DNA of 64,000 nucleotides from assembly GCF_000975135.1 (NCBI RefSeq), contig NZ_BBRF01000001.1:1428380-1492379 (forward strand), read 5' to 3'. A program made the translations under genes and the position numbers. Under the pieces are notes generated by a model that was not told the DNA's origin, searched no databases, and saw nothing but the letters and a program-made list of their open reading frames with translations. Source of the stretch: Demequina aurantiaca (GTDB lineage Bacteria > Actinomycetota > Actinomycetes > Actinomycetales > Demequinaceae). Below are positions 52,372-61,937 of this stretch, one piece after another. How positions within the stretch are numbered: the first letter of the stretch is position 1; every line of letters begins with the position of its first letter.

Positions 52372-54528
52372 TCAGTCCGAGGAAACGAAGCACGAGCTGG
52401 ACGGCTGACCGCCTTCGGGGAAGGCGTTGGCGAGGGCATCGGCAAACCGCTTTCCTCGCTCGGTGTATCCCGCGCTCGTGAAATGGATGCCGTCGTTGAT
52501 GAACCACGCGTCTTTAACCTCGGAGCGCCAGTCGTAAACCCTCAGATTGGGGTAGCGCTCGCAAGCCTTCTTGAGTTCGTCCGACATCTCGGTCATGCCC
52601 GAGTCGTCCCACGGGCCCTTGGTCTTCAGGGTCTTGACAGTGGGCCACAGCACGGGCGCACCGTTGACCTCGTCCATGATGAGGTCGATGCGCTTGGCGA
52701 GGGGGTAGGAGCCGCCTACCGCCTGGTTGGCGACCTCGTTGGTGCCCATTGCGATGACCCAGCAACCGTTGTAGCCCGAGTCGATCTTGGCCTTGACGGC
52801 CTCTTGCGCGTTGGGCTCGTCGTGCCAGCGCTCGACGATGGACCGGGCGCCCTTGACGTCCGTAGAGGCGTCTTGCACGCCCACGCGCTTATATTGGGCG
52901 ATGACCTGGTCGGACTCCGCGAGGCCGCCCCCGGGGATCAGTCCGAGCGAGGTTGAGTCGCCCACGTGCACGACCTCCGTGCACGAGGTCATGGTGGCTG
53001 ACGTGGGGGGATCGGCGATGGCCGACACCTTGTCGTCCGGGGTGGATTTGGGCGTAGCGCTGGTGTCCGCGACGACAGGGGGCACGTGGTCCGTGGGCGT
53101 CGGGGTCGGGGACGGCGTGCTCGACCCGCTCTCCACCGGGGTCGGGCTCTGTGTCTGCGACACCTCCGCGACAGGGGATTGACTTGAGGCCAGCTGCGCC
53201 TCGGACGAATTGGACACCACAGCACTGCACGACACGAGAGTCGCACCCATGGCGACCACCAATACGCTGCCGACGACGGCGTGGATTCGCGGGGGCTTCA
53301 CCCCGTGACGCAAGGCATCCGCCTCGCCGTCAGCGAATGTGCTGTGAACGTGTTGGGCGCCCACGCCGGGCGTGACCCGCACCGGAGACAGCGGGGAGCG
53401 GAAGGAGCGCTGGAGTGAGGCACGCAGACCGTAGATGCGGATGGGGTTTTCCACGAGAGTCCAACTGGCGGTCGCTAGCGCGAGGGTGAGCGCCAAGGCG
53501 AGGCTGCCACGCAACCATGGCTGGTCAGCCAGGAACGCTGCGGGCATCAGCGCGATGATGGGCATGTGCCACAGGTAGATACCGTACGACCGCTCGCCAA
53601 TCCACCTCAAGGGGGAGACCGACAGCCACCCGGCGACTCTTGACCCTGGGTGGGCGGCCGCAGCAATGACCGCCACCGTGCCAAGGGAGAGCACTAAGAT
53701 CCCGTAGGTGTACAGGCTGGTCGAGTACTGGTCGGTGGTGATCGCCAAGTAGGCGATGACCGCCAGGCCGGTAACGCCCACAATGTCGAGCCAACGTGGG
53801 GCTGGTCGTTCGTCCCATGCAGGCACGCCGAGCCGCGCGGATCGCGTGCGTGCGGCGTGCAGGAATATTGCCAAGGCGGCGCCGATGAGCACGCCACCGG
53901 CGCGGGTGTCGGTGCCCTCGTAGACACGGGTGTGGTCGAAGCCCGGCTCAGTGAGCCAGTACATGAGCACAAACGATATGGCGGCCAGCCCGCTCGTCAG
54001 GATGCCCACGCGCACGTACTGTCCGCGCCGCAGGTGGAGCAACGCGAGCAGGATCAGCGGCCAAATTAGGTAGAACTGTTCCTCCACCGCGAGGGACCAC
54101 AAGTGGTCAAAGGGGGAGGGGCCAGCGGTTTGCTCGAAGTAGGAGTTGCCGCTGAAGATGTCGGCCCAGTTGGTCACGTAGAACGTGGCAGCGAAGGAGT
54201 CGCGAAGCCTTGCTCCCACCTGTGACGGTGCAACGATGAGGGTCGCGACGATCACCGACGACAGCACCAGCACGAGCGCGGGCAGGAGACGACGAGCACG
54301 ACGCAACCAGAAATTTCCAAGGTTGAGATTGCCGCGGCGCTCCCACGTGGACATCAGAATTGACGTGATCAGGAACCCGCTGAGCGTGAAAAACACGCCC
54401 ACGCCGAGTAAACCACCGGGTAGCCACGGCGCATCGAAGTGGTAGGCGAGAACCCCCGCGACTGCGATAGCGCGGATTCCATCAAGTCCTGGCCGGTAAC
54501 GGCCGGCTGATGTTACTGGCCGTGGCAT
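52372..54528 (-). CDS. Acyltransferase-3 / SGNH fusion (OafA-type O-acetyltransferase)
   Basis: A 718-residue protein. Residues 1-375 form the ten-helix acyltransferase-3 domain (RPGLDGIRAIAVAGVLAYHF, FFTLSGFLITSILM, WSLAVEEQFYLIWPLIL, WIGERSYGIYLWHMPI). A linker rich in Ser/Pro/Thr (about 430-510) follows one further helix, then an extracellular SGNH domain from about 530 (VVHVGDSTSLGLIPGG, WVIAMGTNEV and catalytic DGIHFTSAGY). The membrane part passes acyl groups outward and the SGNH part transfers them to a wall or capsule sugar. The target is not known. Confidence 0.9.
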   Translation of the reverse strand: MPRPVTSAGRYRPGLDGIRAIAVAGVLAYHFDAPWLPGGLLGVGVFFTLSGFLITSILMSTWERRGNLNLGNFWLRRARRLLPALVLVLSSVIVATLIVAPSQVGARLRDSFAATFYVTNWADIFSGNSYFEQTAGPSPFDHLWSLAVEEQFYLIWPLILLALLHLRRGQYVRVGILTSGLAAISFVLMYWLTEPGFDHTRVYEGTDTRAGGVLIGAALAIFLHAARTRSARLGVPAWDERPAPRWLDIVGVTGLAVIAYLAITTDQYSTSLYTYGILVLSLGTVAVIAAAAHPGSRVAGWLSVSPLRWIGERSYGIYLWHMPIIALMPAAFLADQPWLRGSLALALTLALATASWTLVENPIRIYGLRASLQRSFRSPLSPVRVTPGVGAQHVHSTFADGEADALRHGVKPPRIHAVVGSVLVVAMGATLVSCSAVVSNSSEAQLASSQSPVAEVSQTQSPTPVESGSSTPSPTPTPTDHVPPVVADTSATPKSTPDDKVSAIADPPTSATMTSCTEVVHVGDSTSLGLIPGGGLAESDQVIAQYKRVGVQDASTDVKGARSIVERWHDEPNAQEAVKAKIDSGYNGCWVIAMGTNEVANQAVGGSYPLAKRIDLIMDEVNGAPVLWPTVKTLKTKGPWDDSGMTEMSDELKKACERYPNLRVYDWRSEVKDAWFINDGIHFTSAGYTERGKRFADALANAFPEGGQPSSSCFVSSD

Positions 54529-54711
54529 GGAGGTTCCTCGTGCGTCTCGCGTCTCCCCGCAACGGGAAGGCTGGTCACTCCATTATCAACCGAAGTGGCT
54601 CGCTCGGGGCGCGCCTCGCCGGAGCAAAATCTGGGTGAGCGGCCCGACACTTGATGTCGAGTAAGGAGTTGGTCGTGCTCTTAACGATCACGCACCGTGA
54701 TGTGTTGCCAA

Positions 54712-55284
54712 CTACCCCAGCGGAGAAACATTGACGAGCAGGACGGCCGCATTTCCATCGATCTCGTCGTTCATCACATTCATGAGCCAATCCGCGGACT
54801 TGACGGTGTACATGACACCATCCTTGGGCTGCGTGGCGCTTTCCTCTACCGTGAACCCGGATGAGGCCAGCTGGTCCAGGTAGGACCGTTGTGCGGCTGC
54901 ATCCGCAACGTAAAACGTCGCATTGCCCAGCGACGAGCCACCGAGTTCAGTCCACGTAGCGATGAGAATCTGGTCGCTGGGGGTCGGGATTGCGGCTGGC
55001 CACTCGTCGGGCAGGGAGCCAGCTGCGACCTTGTCGCCGTCGTCACCAGAGTCGCTGTCCTCGGCGAGCTTCTCGAGGAGTTCGTCCGCCTTGGCCTGCA
55101 GGTCGTCGTCGGCGTCGTCGCCTTCATCCCCGTCGGGTTCGGGGGCATCGGTTGCTTCCACAGCAGCGGTGTCGTCCACGGCGGCGGAGTCCTCGGTGGT
55201 GTTGTCGCTTCCTCCGCATCCTGCGAGCATGGTGGCCGCGAGTCCCGTGATGGCGAAAGCAGAGATCTTGGTCCTGATCGTCAT
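54712..55284 (-). CDS. Small lipoprotein, paralogue 3 of a three-gene family
   Basis: 190 residues: lipobox ATMLAGCGGSDN, an acidic Asp/Glu/Ala linker to about residue 85, then a compact domain starting SLPDEWPAAIPTPSDQILIATW and ending AVLLVNVSPLG. The same core (LPxxWP, then a 'predict a value' beta pattern) appears in the two genes before it, so these are paralogues. AAGGAGAACACC precedes the start. Function unknown. Confidence 0.72.
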   Translation of the reverse strand: MTIRTKISAFAITGLAATMLAGCGGSDNTTEDSAAVDDTAAVEATDAPEPDGDEGDDADDDLQAKADELLEKLAEDSDSGDDGDKVAAGSLPDEWPAAIPTPSDQILIATWTELGGSSLGNATFYVADAAAQRSYLDQLASSGFTVEESATQPKDGVMYTVKSADWLMNVMNDEIDGNAAVLLVNVSPLG

Positions 55285-55303
55285 GGTGTTCTCCTTAGAG
55301 GTT

Positions 55304-55888
55304 TTACGCGCTCGGTGCGAAGTCTTCAGTAAAGATGGAGTACGAGATGGTGACGTCCGGCGGAGAATTCACGTAGTCGACACGGACCAGGTACTCGCTA
55401 CCGTTCGACATGTCAGTGGTCGTGCCAAAGACCTCGTCGGTTTGGGACGTCACCGAATAGCCAGCGGCCTCGAGGTCAGACATGAGATCCGTGTAGACGG
55501 TGTCATCGACGCCGTCGTAGTACTCGAAGATCCAGAAGTCCGGCGCGAACGCCTGGGCGTGGCCCGCGGGAATGGCCGGCAGGGGCAGGCCCTCGGGCAG
55601 GTCGTCGCTAGCGGAGTCGTCGACGGCATCGTTCTCTGAGGTCGCGTCATCGGGCGCATCGGTGTCGGGTTTGTCGACGTTGTTGGCGCCGCCGTCGCCA
55701 GACGTATCGTCACTCGTAGTGTCGTCAGTCGGGTCGTTAGCAGGAGAGGAGACTTCCACGTCGGCGACGTCGTCCGCCGGTTCGGGATCAGAAGAGGTAG
55801 AACATCCCGCCACGAGGATGAGGGCCGCGAAGGCGGCTGCCGGGCCGGCGATGGCGGACGGGATGGTCGTGCGTGCTCGTTGAGACAT
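55304..55888 (-). CDS. Small lipoprotein, paralogue 2
   Basis: 194 residues with lipobox ALILVAGCSTSSD, an unusually long Asp/Thr/Ser-rich linker (about 30-105), then LPEGLPLPAIPAGHAQAFAPDFWIFEYY and a short beta-rich domain containing LMSDLEAAGYSVTSQ. The latter resembles MVSDLESKGFTEN in the neighbour. It lies 11 bases after the first paralogue and 19 bases before the third, forming an operon. Confidence 0.72.
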   Translation of the reverse strand: MSQRARTTIPSAIAGPAAAFAALILVAGCSTSSDPEPADDVADVEVSSPANDPTDDTTSDDTSGDGGANNVDKPDTDAPDDATSENDAVDDSASDDLPEGLPLPAIPAGHAQAFAPDFWIFEYYDGVDDTVYTDLMSDLEAAGYSVTSQTDEVFGTTTDMSNGSEYLVRVDYVNSPPDVTISYSIFTEDFAPSA

Positions 55889-55899
55889 GTGGGTCGGTC

Positions 55900-56373
55900 C
55901 TACTCGTCGATCCGAGCGACGGTCATGTTGAGCCCATACTCGCCATCAGTTTCAGTAAGGCCAATGGACACGGCAAGGTCCTCATTCTGCATGAGCTTGA
56001 CCATCAGGTCGCCAAGATCTTGCGTTCCATTCTCGGTAAAGCCCTTTGACTCGAGGTCTGACACCATCTGGTCCAGAGCTTCGGGGCCGGCAACCTTCAT
56101 CTGCACCACATGATTGCCCTCTGCCGAGAACGCGGCCAGGATGGTGCCATCGGGAACGACAACTTCCGAGGGCCAGTCGTCGGGCAACGATGCGCCCGAG
56201 CCGTCGATATTGACATCAATGTCGACGTCGCCGCCGGTGATGCCCTCGGCGAGTTTCTCGGCGCCCGCCTCGGCGATGTCATTGCCAATGTCGTCGAGCG
56301 GATTACTGCACGCGGTCAGCATGGTGGCGGCGGCAAAAGCAATGGCGATGGGTGTTGCGATACGGATGTTCAT
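55900..56373 (-). CDS. Small lipoprotein, paralogue 1
   Basis: 157 residues: MNIRIATPIAIAFAAATMLTAC lipobox at Cys22, a short linker, then SLPDDWPSEVVVPDGTILAAF, MVSDLESKGFTENGTQDLG and a final NMTVARIDE. GGGGGCATC precedes the ATG complement of 56371-56373; the longer open frame lacks a signal peptide. It is first in the three-gene operon. Surface-exposed; function unknown. Confidence 0.73.
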   Translation of the reverse strand: MNIRIATPIAIAFAAATMLTACSNPLDDIGNDIAEAGAEKLAEGITGGDVDIDVNIDGSGASLPDDWPSEVVVPDGTILAAFSAEGNHVVQMKVAGPEALDQMVSDLESKGFTENGTQDLGDLMVKLMQNEDLAVSIGLTETDGEYGLNMTVARIDE

Positions 56374-56562
56374 GATGCCCCCAGCATCGGCGTCCCCACG
56401 ACCCTGCCGTTCGCGAGTAACGCATACGTTCGAGCCTGGCATGCTCACTGTGCGTCCACAAGCGGACGGACTGTGCCGTTACGCAAATGTCACCTGACGT
56501 CGCATGGAATGCCCCCTACATGGGTGGCAATGCCGTTCGGGCACGAGGCGACGGTCGAGTGA

Positions 56563-57639
56563 CTAGCGGTGCCACTTTCCGCGCACATACGGCGTGGGCC
56601 ACTCGACCTCGACGCCCAGTTCGTGAGCCGCGCGCAGCGCGAAGTGCGGGTCTCGCAGGAACTCGCGGCCGGACATGACTGCATCCGCCTGCCCGCTCGC
56701 CACGATCTCCTCGGCCTGTGCCGCGTCTGTAATAAGACCAACCGCGCTGACCGGGATTCCGGCCTCGCGAACCTGCTTGGCAAACGGAACCTGGTAGCCG
56801 GGGCCGGCGGTGATTTTCGCATCGGCGGTCAAGCCGCCACTGGAAATGTCGGCAAGGTCGGCACCCGCCTCCTTTGCCCAGGCCGCGACGGTCGCCGTCT
56901 CCTCGACGGTCCAGCCGCCCTCGACCCAGTCGGTGGCGGAGAAGCGCACGAACACGGGGACATCCTCGCCGGCCACCCGGCGAACCTCGCGGATGGAGTC
57001 GAGCACTATCCGGGCGCGGTTTTCGAGCGTGCCGCCGTACTCGTCAGTGCGCTTATTCGACAGCGGGGAGAGGAACTCGTGCAGCAGGTAGCCGTGCGCG
57101 GCGTGCACCTCAAGGACGTCGAAGCCCGCGTCCAGTGAGCGCTGGGCCGCCACGCCGAATGATGCGACGATCTGGCTGATCTCTTCGACGGACAACTCAC
57201 GCGGGGTGTCGTAACCGTCGAACGCAACAGCAGAGGGGGCAACCGCCTGCCAGCCGCCCTCCGACTCGGGCATCGTCCCGGTACCGGCCCCGTCGCGGTA
57301 CGTCGACGCCTTGCGGCCGGCATGTGCGAGCTGCACGCCGGCGTGCGCGCCTTGCGAATGAATGAAGTCAACGATGCCGGCCCACGCGTCGCGCTGCTCG
57401 TCATTCCAGATGCCCGTGTCCCATGCTGAAATGCGCCCTTCAGGGACGACGGCCGTGGCCTCGCAGAACACCAGCCCGGCACCGCCGCGCGCCTGCGAGC
57501 CCAAGTGGACCAGGTGCCACGGGGTGGGGGTCCCGTCCTTCTCCTCGACCGCGTATTGGCACATCGGGGCGACCCAGAGGCGGTTGCGGAAGGTGAGCGA
57601 CCGCAGTGTCATCGAAGAGAACAGGGCTGACGTGGGCAT
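56563..57639 (-). CDS. NADH:flavin oxidoreductase (old yellow enzyme, YqjM/NamA-like)
   Basis: A 358-residue FMN-binding TIM barrel that reduces activated C=C bonds. LRSLTFRNRLWVAPMCQYA at the start, QLAHAGRKAST, DVLEVHAAHGYLLHEFLSPLSNKRTDEYGG and the C-terminal ADAVMSGREFLRDPHFALRAA are the usual YqjM landmarks, including Cys near position 27 and the active-site His pair. It is monocistronic, and its physiological substrate is unknown. Confidence 0.93.
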   Translation of the reverse strand: MPTSALFSSMTLRSLTFRNRLWVAPMCQYAVEEKDGTPTPWHLVHLGSQARGGAGLVFCEATAVVPEGRISAWDTGIWNDEQRDAWAGIVDFIHSQGAHAGVQLAHAGRKASTYRDGAGTGTMPESEGGWQAVAPSAVAFDGYDTPRELSVEEISQIVASFGVAAQRSLDAGFDVLEVHAAHGYLLHEFLSPLSNKRTDEYGGTLENRARIVLDSIREVRRVAGEDVPVFVRFSATDWVEGGWTVEETATVAAWAKEAGADLADISSGGLTADAKITAGPGYQVPFAKQVREAGIPVSAVGLITDAAQAEEIVASGQADAVMSGREFLRDPHFALRAAHELGVEVEWPTPYVRGKWHR

Positions 57640-57740
57640 GGGGGCCTTTCAGGTAAGTGCGGGGCTGACTGCCTCCGGCAACCTCGCAGCCGCCGCGGCT
57701 ATTCCGACATGGTTCACAGAGCTGAATTTTCCACCTGTCG

Positions 57741-57802
57741 CCCCTGCGCTTACATCCAGGCGCATTGTTGGGCTTCCAAGCGCCGAGATGTAAGCGCAGG
57801 GG
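57741..57802. repeat. Palindromic intergenic repeat, copy C
   Basis: Perfect 16-base arms CCCCTGCGCTTACATC (57741-57756) and GATGTAAGCGCAGGGG (57787-57802) around 30 bases, with extra partial pairing of GGCGC/GCGCC inside. It lies 21 bases beyond the 3' end of tRNA-Arg on that gene's strand. Confidence 0.86.
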
Positions 57803-57823
57803 GCTCACGGGCGAGAGTCTGGG

Positions 57824-57896
57824 TGCCCCCGGCAGGATTCGAACCTGCAACCTACGGATTAGAAGGCCGTTGCTCTATCCCTTGAGCTACGGGGGC
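57824..57896 (-). tRNA. tRNA-Arg (anticodon UCU)
   Basis: Acceptor GCCCCCG/CGGGGGC, discriminator A; D-arm AGCTCAAGGGATAGAGCA; anticodon loop CTTCTAA giving UCU (decodes AGA); T-arm GGTTCGAATCC. CCA is not encoded. Confidence 0.95.
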
Positions 57897-58061
57897 GTGC
57901 GCCGCGGCCGCTCGGGCCGAGTCACGGCACTAGATTATCGGGACGACGGCACAAACGTGAACGACCCCCGACGCGCGCGACCGGTGCGTTCAGTGGTGAA
58001 CTGTACGTAAAGCCAGGCGCGATAACCTTGTGCAGGCTTTGTAAGGAGGCGCGCGGCACGC

Positions 58062-59651
58062 ATGAGTATTCGGCCCATCAAGACGTGGGCGTACCCCGGT
58101 GCGCTCCTTGACGCCTTGGTAGACACGCGACGCGTGGTCTCTGAGGTCGAACTGCCCCTGCCGACCGAGAACGAGCAACAGATCTCCGAACTCGTCGCGA
58201 AGATGCTTGACCAGCTCGATCACCACCTGATTCCGCGCGTGCGCGAGGAGGCGTCGCCCGCCATCGTCGTGGTTGCTGGCTCCACTGGCGCCGGCAAGTC
58301 GACCGTGGTGAACGCGTTGTTGGGCGAACAGCTCACCGCATCGGGCGTACTGCGCCCCACCACGATGGTGCCTCACGTGTTCCACCATCCACTCGACGGG
58401 GCTGTCCTCAGCGAGGTCGCCAAACGCGCCGATGTGATTGCGACGGAGGCGGTGCCGCGCGGGCTGGCGATTGTCGACTCGCCGGACCTTGACTCAGTGC
58501 GCGGCGAAAACCGCGAGGTTGCGCAGATGCTGCTCGAGGCTGCTGATCTGTGGGTGTTTGTCACGACGGCCGCGCGTTACGGAGACGCTGTGCCGTGGGA
58601 CGCCATCCGCCAGGGTGCCGACCGCGGCGCCTCCATTGCGATCGTCCTTAACCGCGTCAGTGTGGACGTGGCGGCCCAGGTGCGACGCGAACTTGTGGAT
58701 CGGCTCAGCGGCGAGGGCCTCGAGACCCTCCCACTTTTTGTCATTCCCGAGGATGCCGACTCACGCGGCACCGTGCCGCAGGATGTCGTCGGCGGCCTCG
58801 GCCGCTGGTTGGACTCCGTCGCTGCAGCATCGGCCGCCACGATTGTTGAGCGGACGCTGCACGGCGCCACGGAATCGGTGAAGGAGTGGCTCGAGACCCT
58901 GGCCGAGGCCATGGACGACCAGGCGGCCGTCGCCAAGGACGTGCGATCCGAGGTGCGCCGATGCGCTGCCCAGGCCGAGGCCGAGGGTGGCACGGACTGG
59001 TATCGCGAGATTCCGACCGGAGCGGTGAGCTCGCGCTGGGAGCAGTCGACGGCGGAGGGCGGCGCGCTGTTCCGCCTGCGCAATTCTCTGTGGACCAAGC
59101 GTCGCACCGCCCGCGAGGCCCGTGAAAAGGCACTGCATGAGATCGAACGGGACGTCATCGAGGCGGTTGAGGCGTCGCTGACCTTCTCCGCAGCATCGGC
59201 GTCCGATGCCATGGTCGCCGCGCTCACTGGAGACGACGGCGGGGCGGGCCAGTGGCTCGCATCCCAGCGTGATCCTCGTGACGCCCGCACTTCCCGGGAA
59301 CGGGCAGCGGCCGATGCCACACGGGCATGGATGGCCACGTGCGACGAGATCGTCACGAACCTTCCTGGTGCCAAGCACGGCATCGCCGTGGTCGGCGAGC
59401 CGGGGCTGAAGACCACCATGGCATCGGCGGCACTGGGAGTTGAGGCCGCCCGCACCGCGTTGTCACTGCTGGTGGCACCATCGATGTCGGAGGCACTCGA
59501 GCGAGCCCGCGAGGAGCTCGCCGCCGCCCGCCGGTACGCGATCAATCGCGAGGCGCTGGACATGATGAAGCCCACCGACGTGGCGTCGCTGATGCCAGAC
59601 GCGTCGGCTCGCGTGCGCTTGCGTCGCGCCGAGCTGCGGGGTCTGCTGTGA
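58062..59651 (+). CDS. Dynamin-like GTPase, first of a tandem pair
   Basis: A 529-residue GTPase: P-loop AGSTGAGKSTVVNALLG (about residue 70), G2 region PTTMVPHVF, G3 VDSPDLDSV, and a G4-like VLNRVS. The C-terminal half is helical and charged, with an Ala-rich end. It starts at ATG 58062 after AAGGAGGCGCG. The stop overlaps the next GTPase gene by 4 bases. Tandem GTPases of this kind recall the IniA/IniC and DynA/DynB pairs of other Actinobacteria, which act on membranes. No transmembrane helix is evident. Confidence 0.82.
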   Translation: MSIRPIKTWAYPGALLDALVDTRRVVSEVELPLPTENEQQISELVAKMLDQLDHHLIPRVREEASPAIVVVAGSTGAGKSTVVNALLGEQLTASGVLRPTTMVPHVFHHPLDGAVLSEVAKRADVIATEAVPRGLAIVDSPDLDSVRGENREVAQMLLEAADLWVFVTTAARYGDAVPWDAIRQGADRGASIAIVLNRVSVDVAAQVRRELVDRLSGEGLETLPLFVIPEDADSRGTVPQDVVGGLGRWLDSVAAASAATIVERTLHGATESVKEWLETLAEAMDDQAAVAKDVRSEVRRCAAQAEAEGGTDWYREIPTGAVSSRWEQSTAEGGALFRLRNSLWTKRRTAREAREKALHEIERDVIEAVEASLTFSAASASDAMVAALTGDDGGAGQWLASQRDPRDARTSRERAAADATRAWMATCDEIVTNLPGAKHGIAVVGEPGLKTTMASAALGVEAARTALSLLVAPSMSEALERAREELAAARRYAINREALDMMKPTDVASLMPDASARVRLRRAELRGLL

Positions 59652-61063
59652 GCCCTACGTTCCAACACGTCGCCCCACGCGATGAGACGTCCAACCTGCA
59701 GGACCGCGTCGACAGGCTGCGGTCGTCGATGGAGTGGGCCAAGGAGGCCATCCCGGTCGATGTTCGGGGCAAGGTCAACGCCACCATTCAGCGCTGCGAC
59801 GAGCGGCTGGCCTTGGGCGTGGACCACACGGTGGTGGCGCTCGCGGGCGGAACAGGTTCCGGCAAGTCCACGCTGTTTAACGCGCTGGCGGGAGAGGACT
59901 TTGCTATCCCCGGCGTTGCCCGCCCCACCACCTCGCAAACGAGCTCGGTGACCTTTGGTGCGCCGGCCGATGCGCTTCTCGACTGGCTCGAGGTCGCCCC
60001 GAACCGGCGGCTCGGAGTGGACGTTTTTGTGGCGCCCGTTGTTGACGAGGCTGACGACTCAGCGCCACGGTCGCCGGCCGCATATCCCCAGACTGACTCT
60101 CACCACGGTGGCACCGGTAACGCCGCCCAGAATGGTCCGCTCGGTGGACTGATTCTGCTGGACTTGCCCGATCACGACTCGGTGGAGTCGGCAAACCGCG
60201 CGGTGGTGGACCGCATCGTGCCGATGTCGGACCTACTGCTGTGGGTGGTGGACCCGCAGAAGTACGCGGACAACGCGCTACACGAGGCCTACCTGCGCGT
60301 CGCGAGTGACCACGGTCAGCCCTCGCTCGTGGTCCTGAATCAGGTGGACAGGCTGACCACCGCCGATGCTTGGGAAGTGGCCAAGGACCTCCAGAAGTTG
60401 CTCGAGGAGGATGGGCTCACCCATGTGCCGGTCATTCCTGTGAGCGCCAAGACCGGCCAGGGCATGGATGTGCTGCGAGCGGAGCTCGCTGGTGCAGCCG
60501 CGCAGCGCACCGTGGCGGCGGAGGCGGTGCGCGCAGACCTCGTCTCCGCCGGCAGGGACCTGGCCCGCGCACTGTCGCGCGACGCCGAGCCGCGCGTTCC
60601 CGACATCGAAGAATTTGTGGGCGCTCTCGCCCGAGCGGCGGGAGTGGACGCGCGCGCCGAGGCTTCCGCGGCAGTCGCCGCTGGCCGCGCGAAGAGTGTT
60701 CCGCCCCTCCGGCCCGTGCCACTCGCCTCCGTCGAGCGCGAGCGCCTGGACTGGGTGGACGAGGCGACCACGGGCCTGCCGGTGTCGTGGCGGATCGTGG
60801 TGGGTGAGGCCGTCGTTGGGGCGCTCAAACTGACGGACGAACTGAATGCGACCATGAGTTCGCTCGAGTGGCCCGAGGTGACGCATGTGGGCGGCATCCG
60901 GGGATGGATGTCGCGCGCGACCAGCGGCTCCTCCGCATCCAAGGCGGTGCTGAAGATGGGCCGCGATGCCGTGCGCCAGGTGGTGACGCCCCTGGTCATC
61001 GAGCCAACCGAAATGATCCACCAGGCCTACCGCGTGCTCGACGAGCTGACTGAACTCGAATAG
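59648..61063 (+). CDS. Dynamin-like GTPase, second of the tandem pair
   Basis: 471 residues starting at GTG 59648. P-loop ALAGGTGSGKSTLFNALAG (about residue 65), G2 RPTTSQTSSV, G3 LDLPDHDSVESANR and G4 VLNQVDRLTT, with G5 PVSAKTGQG. An unusual polar insert (about 130-165, containing DSHHGGTGN) interrupts the G domain between G2 and G3. The helical C-terminal half follows. It is translationally coupled to the first GTPase and probably works with it as a heteromer. Confidence 0.83.
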   Translation: MSPTFQHVAPRDETSNLQDRVDRLRSSMEWAKEAIPVDVRGKVNATIQRCDERLALGVDHTVVALAGGTGSGKSTLFNALAGEDFAIPGVARPTTSQTSSVTFGAPADALLDWLEVAPNRRLGVDVFVAPVVDEADDSAPRSPAAYPQTDSHHGGTGNAAQNGPLGGLILLDLPDHDSVESANRAVVDRIVPMSDLLLWVVDPQKYADNALHEAYLRVASDHGQPSLVVLNQVDRLTTADAWEVAKDLQKLLEEDGLTHVPVIPVSAKTGQGMDVLRAELAGAAAQRTVAAEAVRADLVSAGRDLARALSRDAEPRVPDIEEFVGALARAAGVDARAEASAAVAAGRAKSVPPLRPVPLASVERERLDWVDEATTGLPVSWRIVVGEAVVGALKLTDELNATMSSLEWPEVTHVGGIRGWMSRATSGSSASKAVLKMGRDAVRQVVTPLVIEPTEMIHQAYRVLDELTELE

Positions 61064-61100
61064 CCGACGCGGCGGGACCCAACCAAGAAGGCGGTGCACG

Positions 61101-61937
61101 ATGGCTCAAACCACTACCCAGGGACCCGTGGCTTTCCTCGGCGCAGGAAACATGGCGGGAGCCATTGCGCAGGGAATAGCGAGTGAGCCCGGTGCGCCGC
61201 GGATTCGGCTGACGACCGGCTCCTCACGACCCGCCTGGATCGACGGCTTGAGCCAGGTGTCGCATGAGTCGCTGGCCGATGCCCCCGACGCGAACCTGCG
61301 CGCTGTCGAGGGCGCGGCTGTGGTCATCCTTGGCGTGAAGCCCTACGCGATCGTGGAGCTTGCTGAGGCAATCTCGCCTGCCCTCGCGGAGGGCACTCTG
61401 GTGATAAGTGTGGCTGGTGGCATCACTTTGGACACGTTGAGGTCAGCGCTACCCGACCACGTCGAGGTCGTGCGCGCGATGCCCAACACGCCGGTGGCCG
61501 TCAATCGTGGCGTGACGGCTATCGCCGTCGTGCCCGGAACGGCGCCGGAGGTACTTGAGCGTGCCGCTGCACTCCTCGCGCCCACGGGGTCCGTGGAGGT
61601 GCTCGACGAAGACCTAATTGACGCCTTCTCGGCCGTCGTCGGGTCGGGCCCGGCCCACGTCTACTACTTTGTCGAAGCGCTGCGCGCCGCCGCCGTCGAG
61701 CAGGGGTTGTCCGCTGAGGTCGCCGCCCGCGTGGTGCCCGCCATGATCGGTGGGGCCATCGAATACCTCGAGTCCACCGGTCGCGCGCCCGAGGACCTAC
61801 GGCGCGAGGTGACGAGCCCGGGTGGCTCGACTGCCGAGGCAATCGCCGTGTTCGACGATCGTGACTTGAAGGCGGTCGTTGGCGCGGGGATCGCCGCCGC
61901 AACGGCCAAGGCCAAGTCGATGGGCAAACCCGCTTAG
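61101..61937 (+). CDS. proC: Pyrroline-5-carboxylate reductase
   Basis: A 278-residue enzyme for the last step of proline synthesis. AFLGAGNMAGAIAQG binds NAD(P)H, VILGVKPYAIVELAE and VVRAMPNTPVAVNRGVTAI follow, and the C-terminal domain carries GSGPAHVYYFVEALRAAAVEQGL and TSPGGSTAEAI. GAAGGCGG precedes the ATG. It stands after the GTPase pair without overlap. Confidence 0.94.
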   Translation: MAQTTTQGPVAFLGAGNMAGAIAQGIASEPGAPRIRLTTGSSRPAWIDGLSQVSHESLADAPDANLRAVEGAAVVILGVKPYAIVELAEAISPALAEGTLVISVAGGITLDTLRSALPDHVEVVRAMPNTPVAVNRGVTAIAVVPGTAPEVLERAAALLAPTGSVEVLDEDLIDAFSAVVGSGPAHVYYFVEALRAAAVEQGLSAEVAARVVPAMIGGAIEYLESTGRAPEDLRREVTSPGGSTAEAIAVFDDRDLKAVVGAGIAAATAKAKSMGKPA

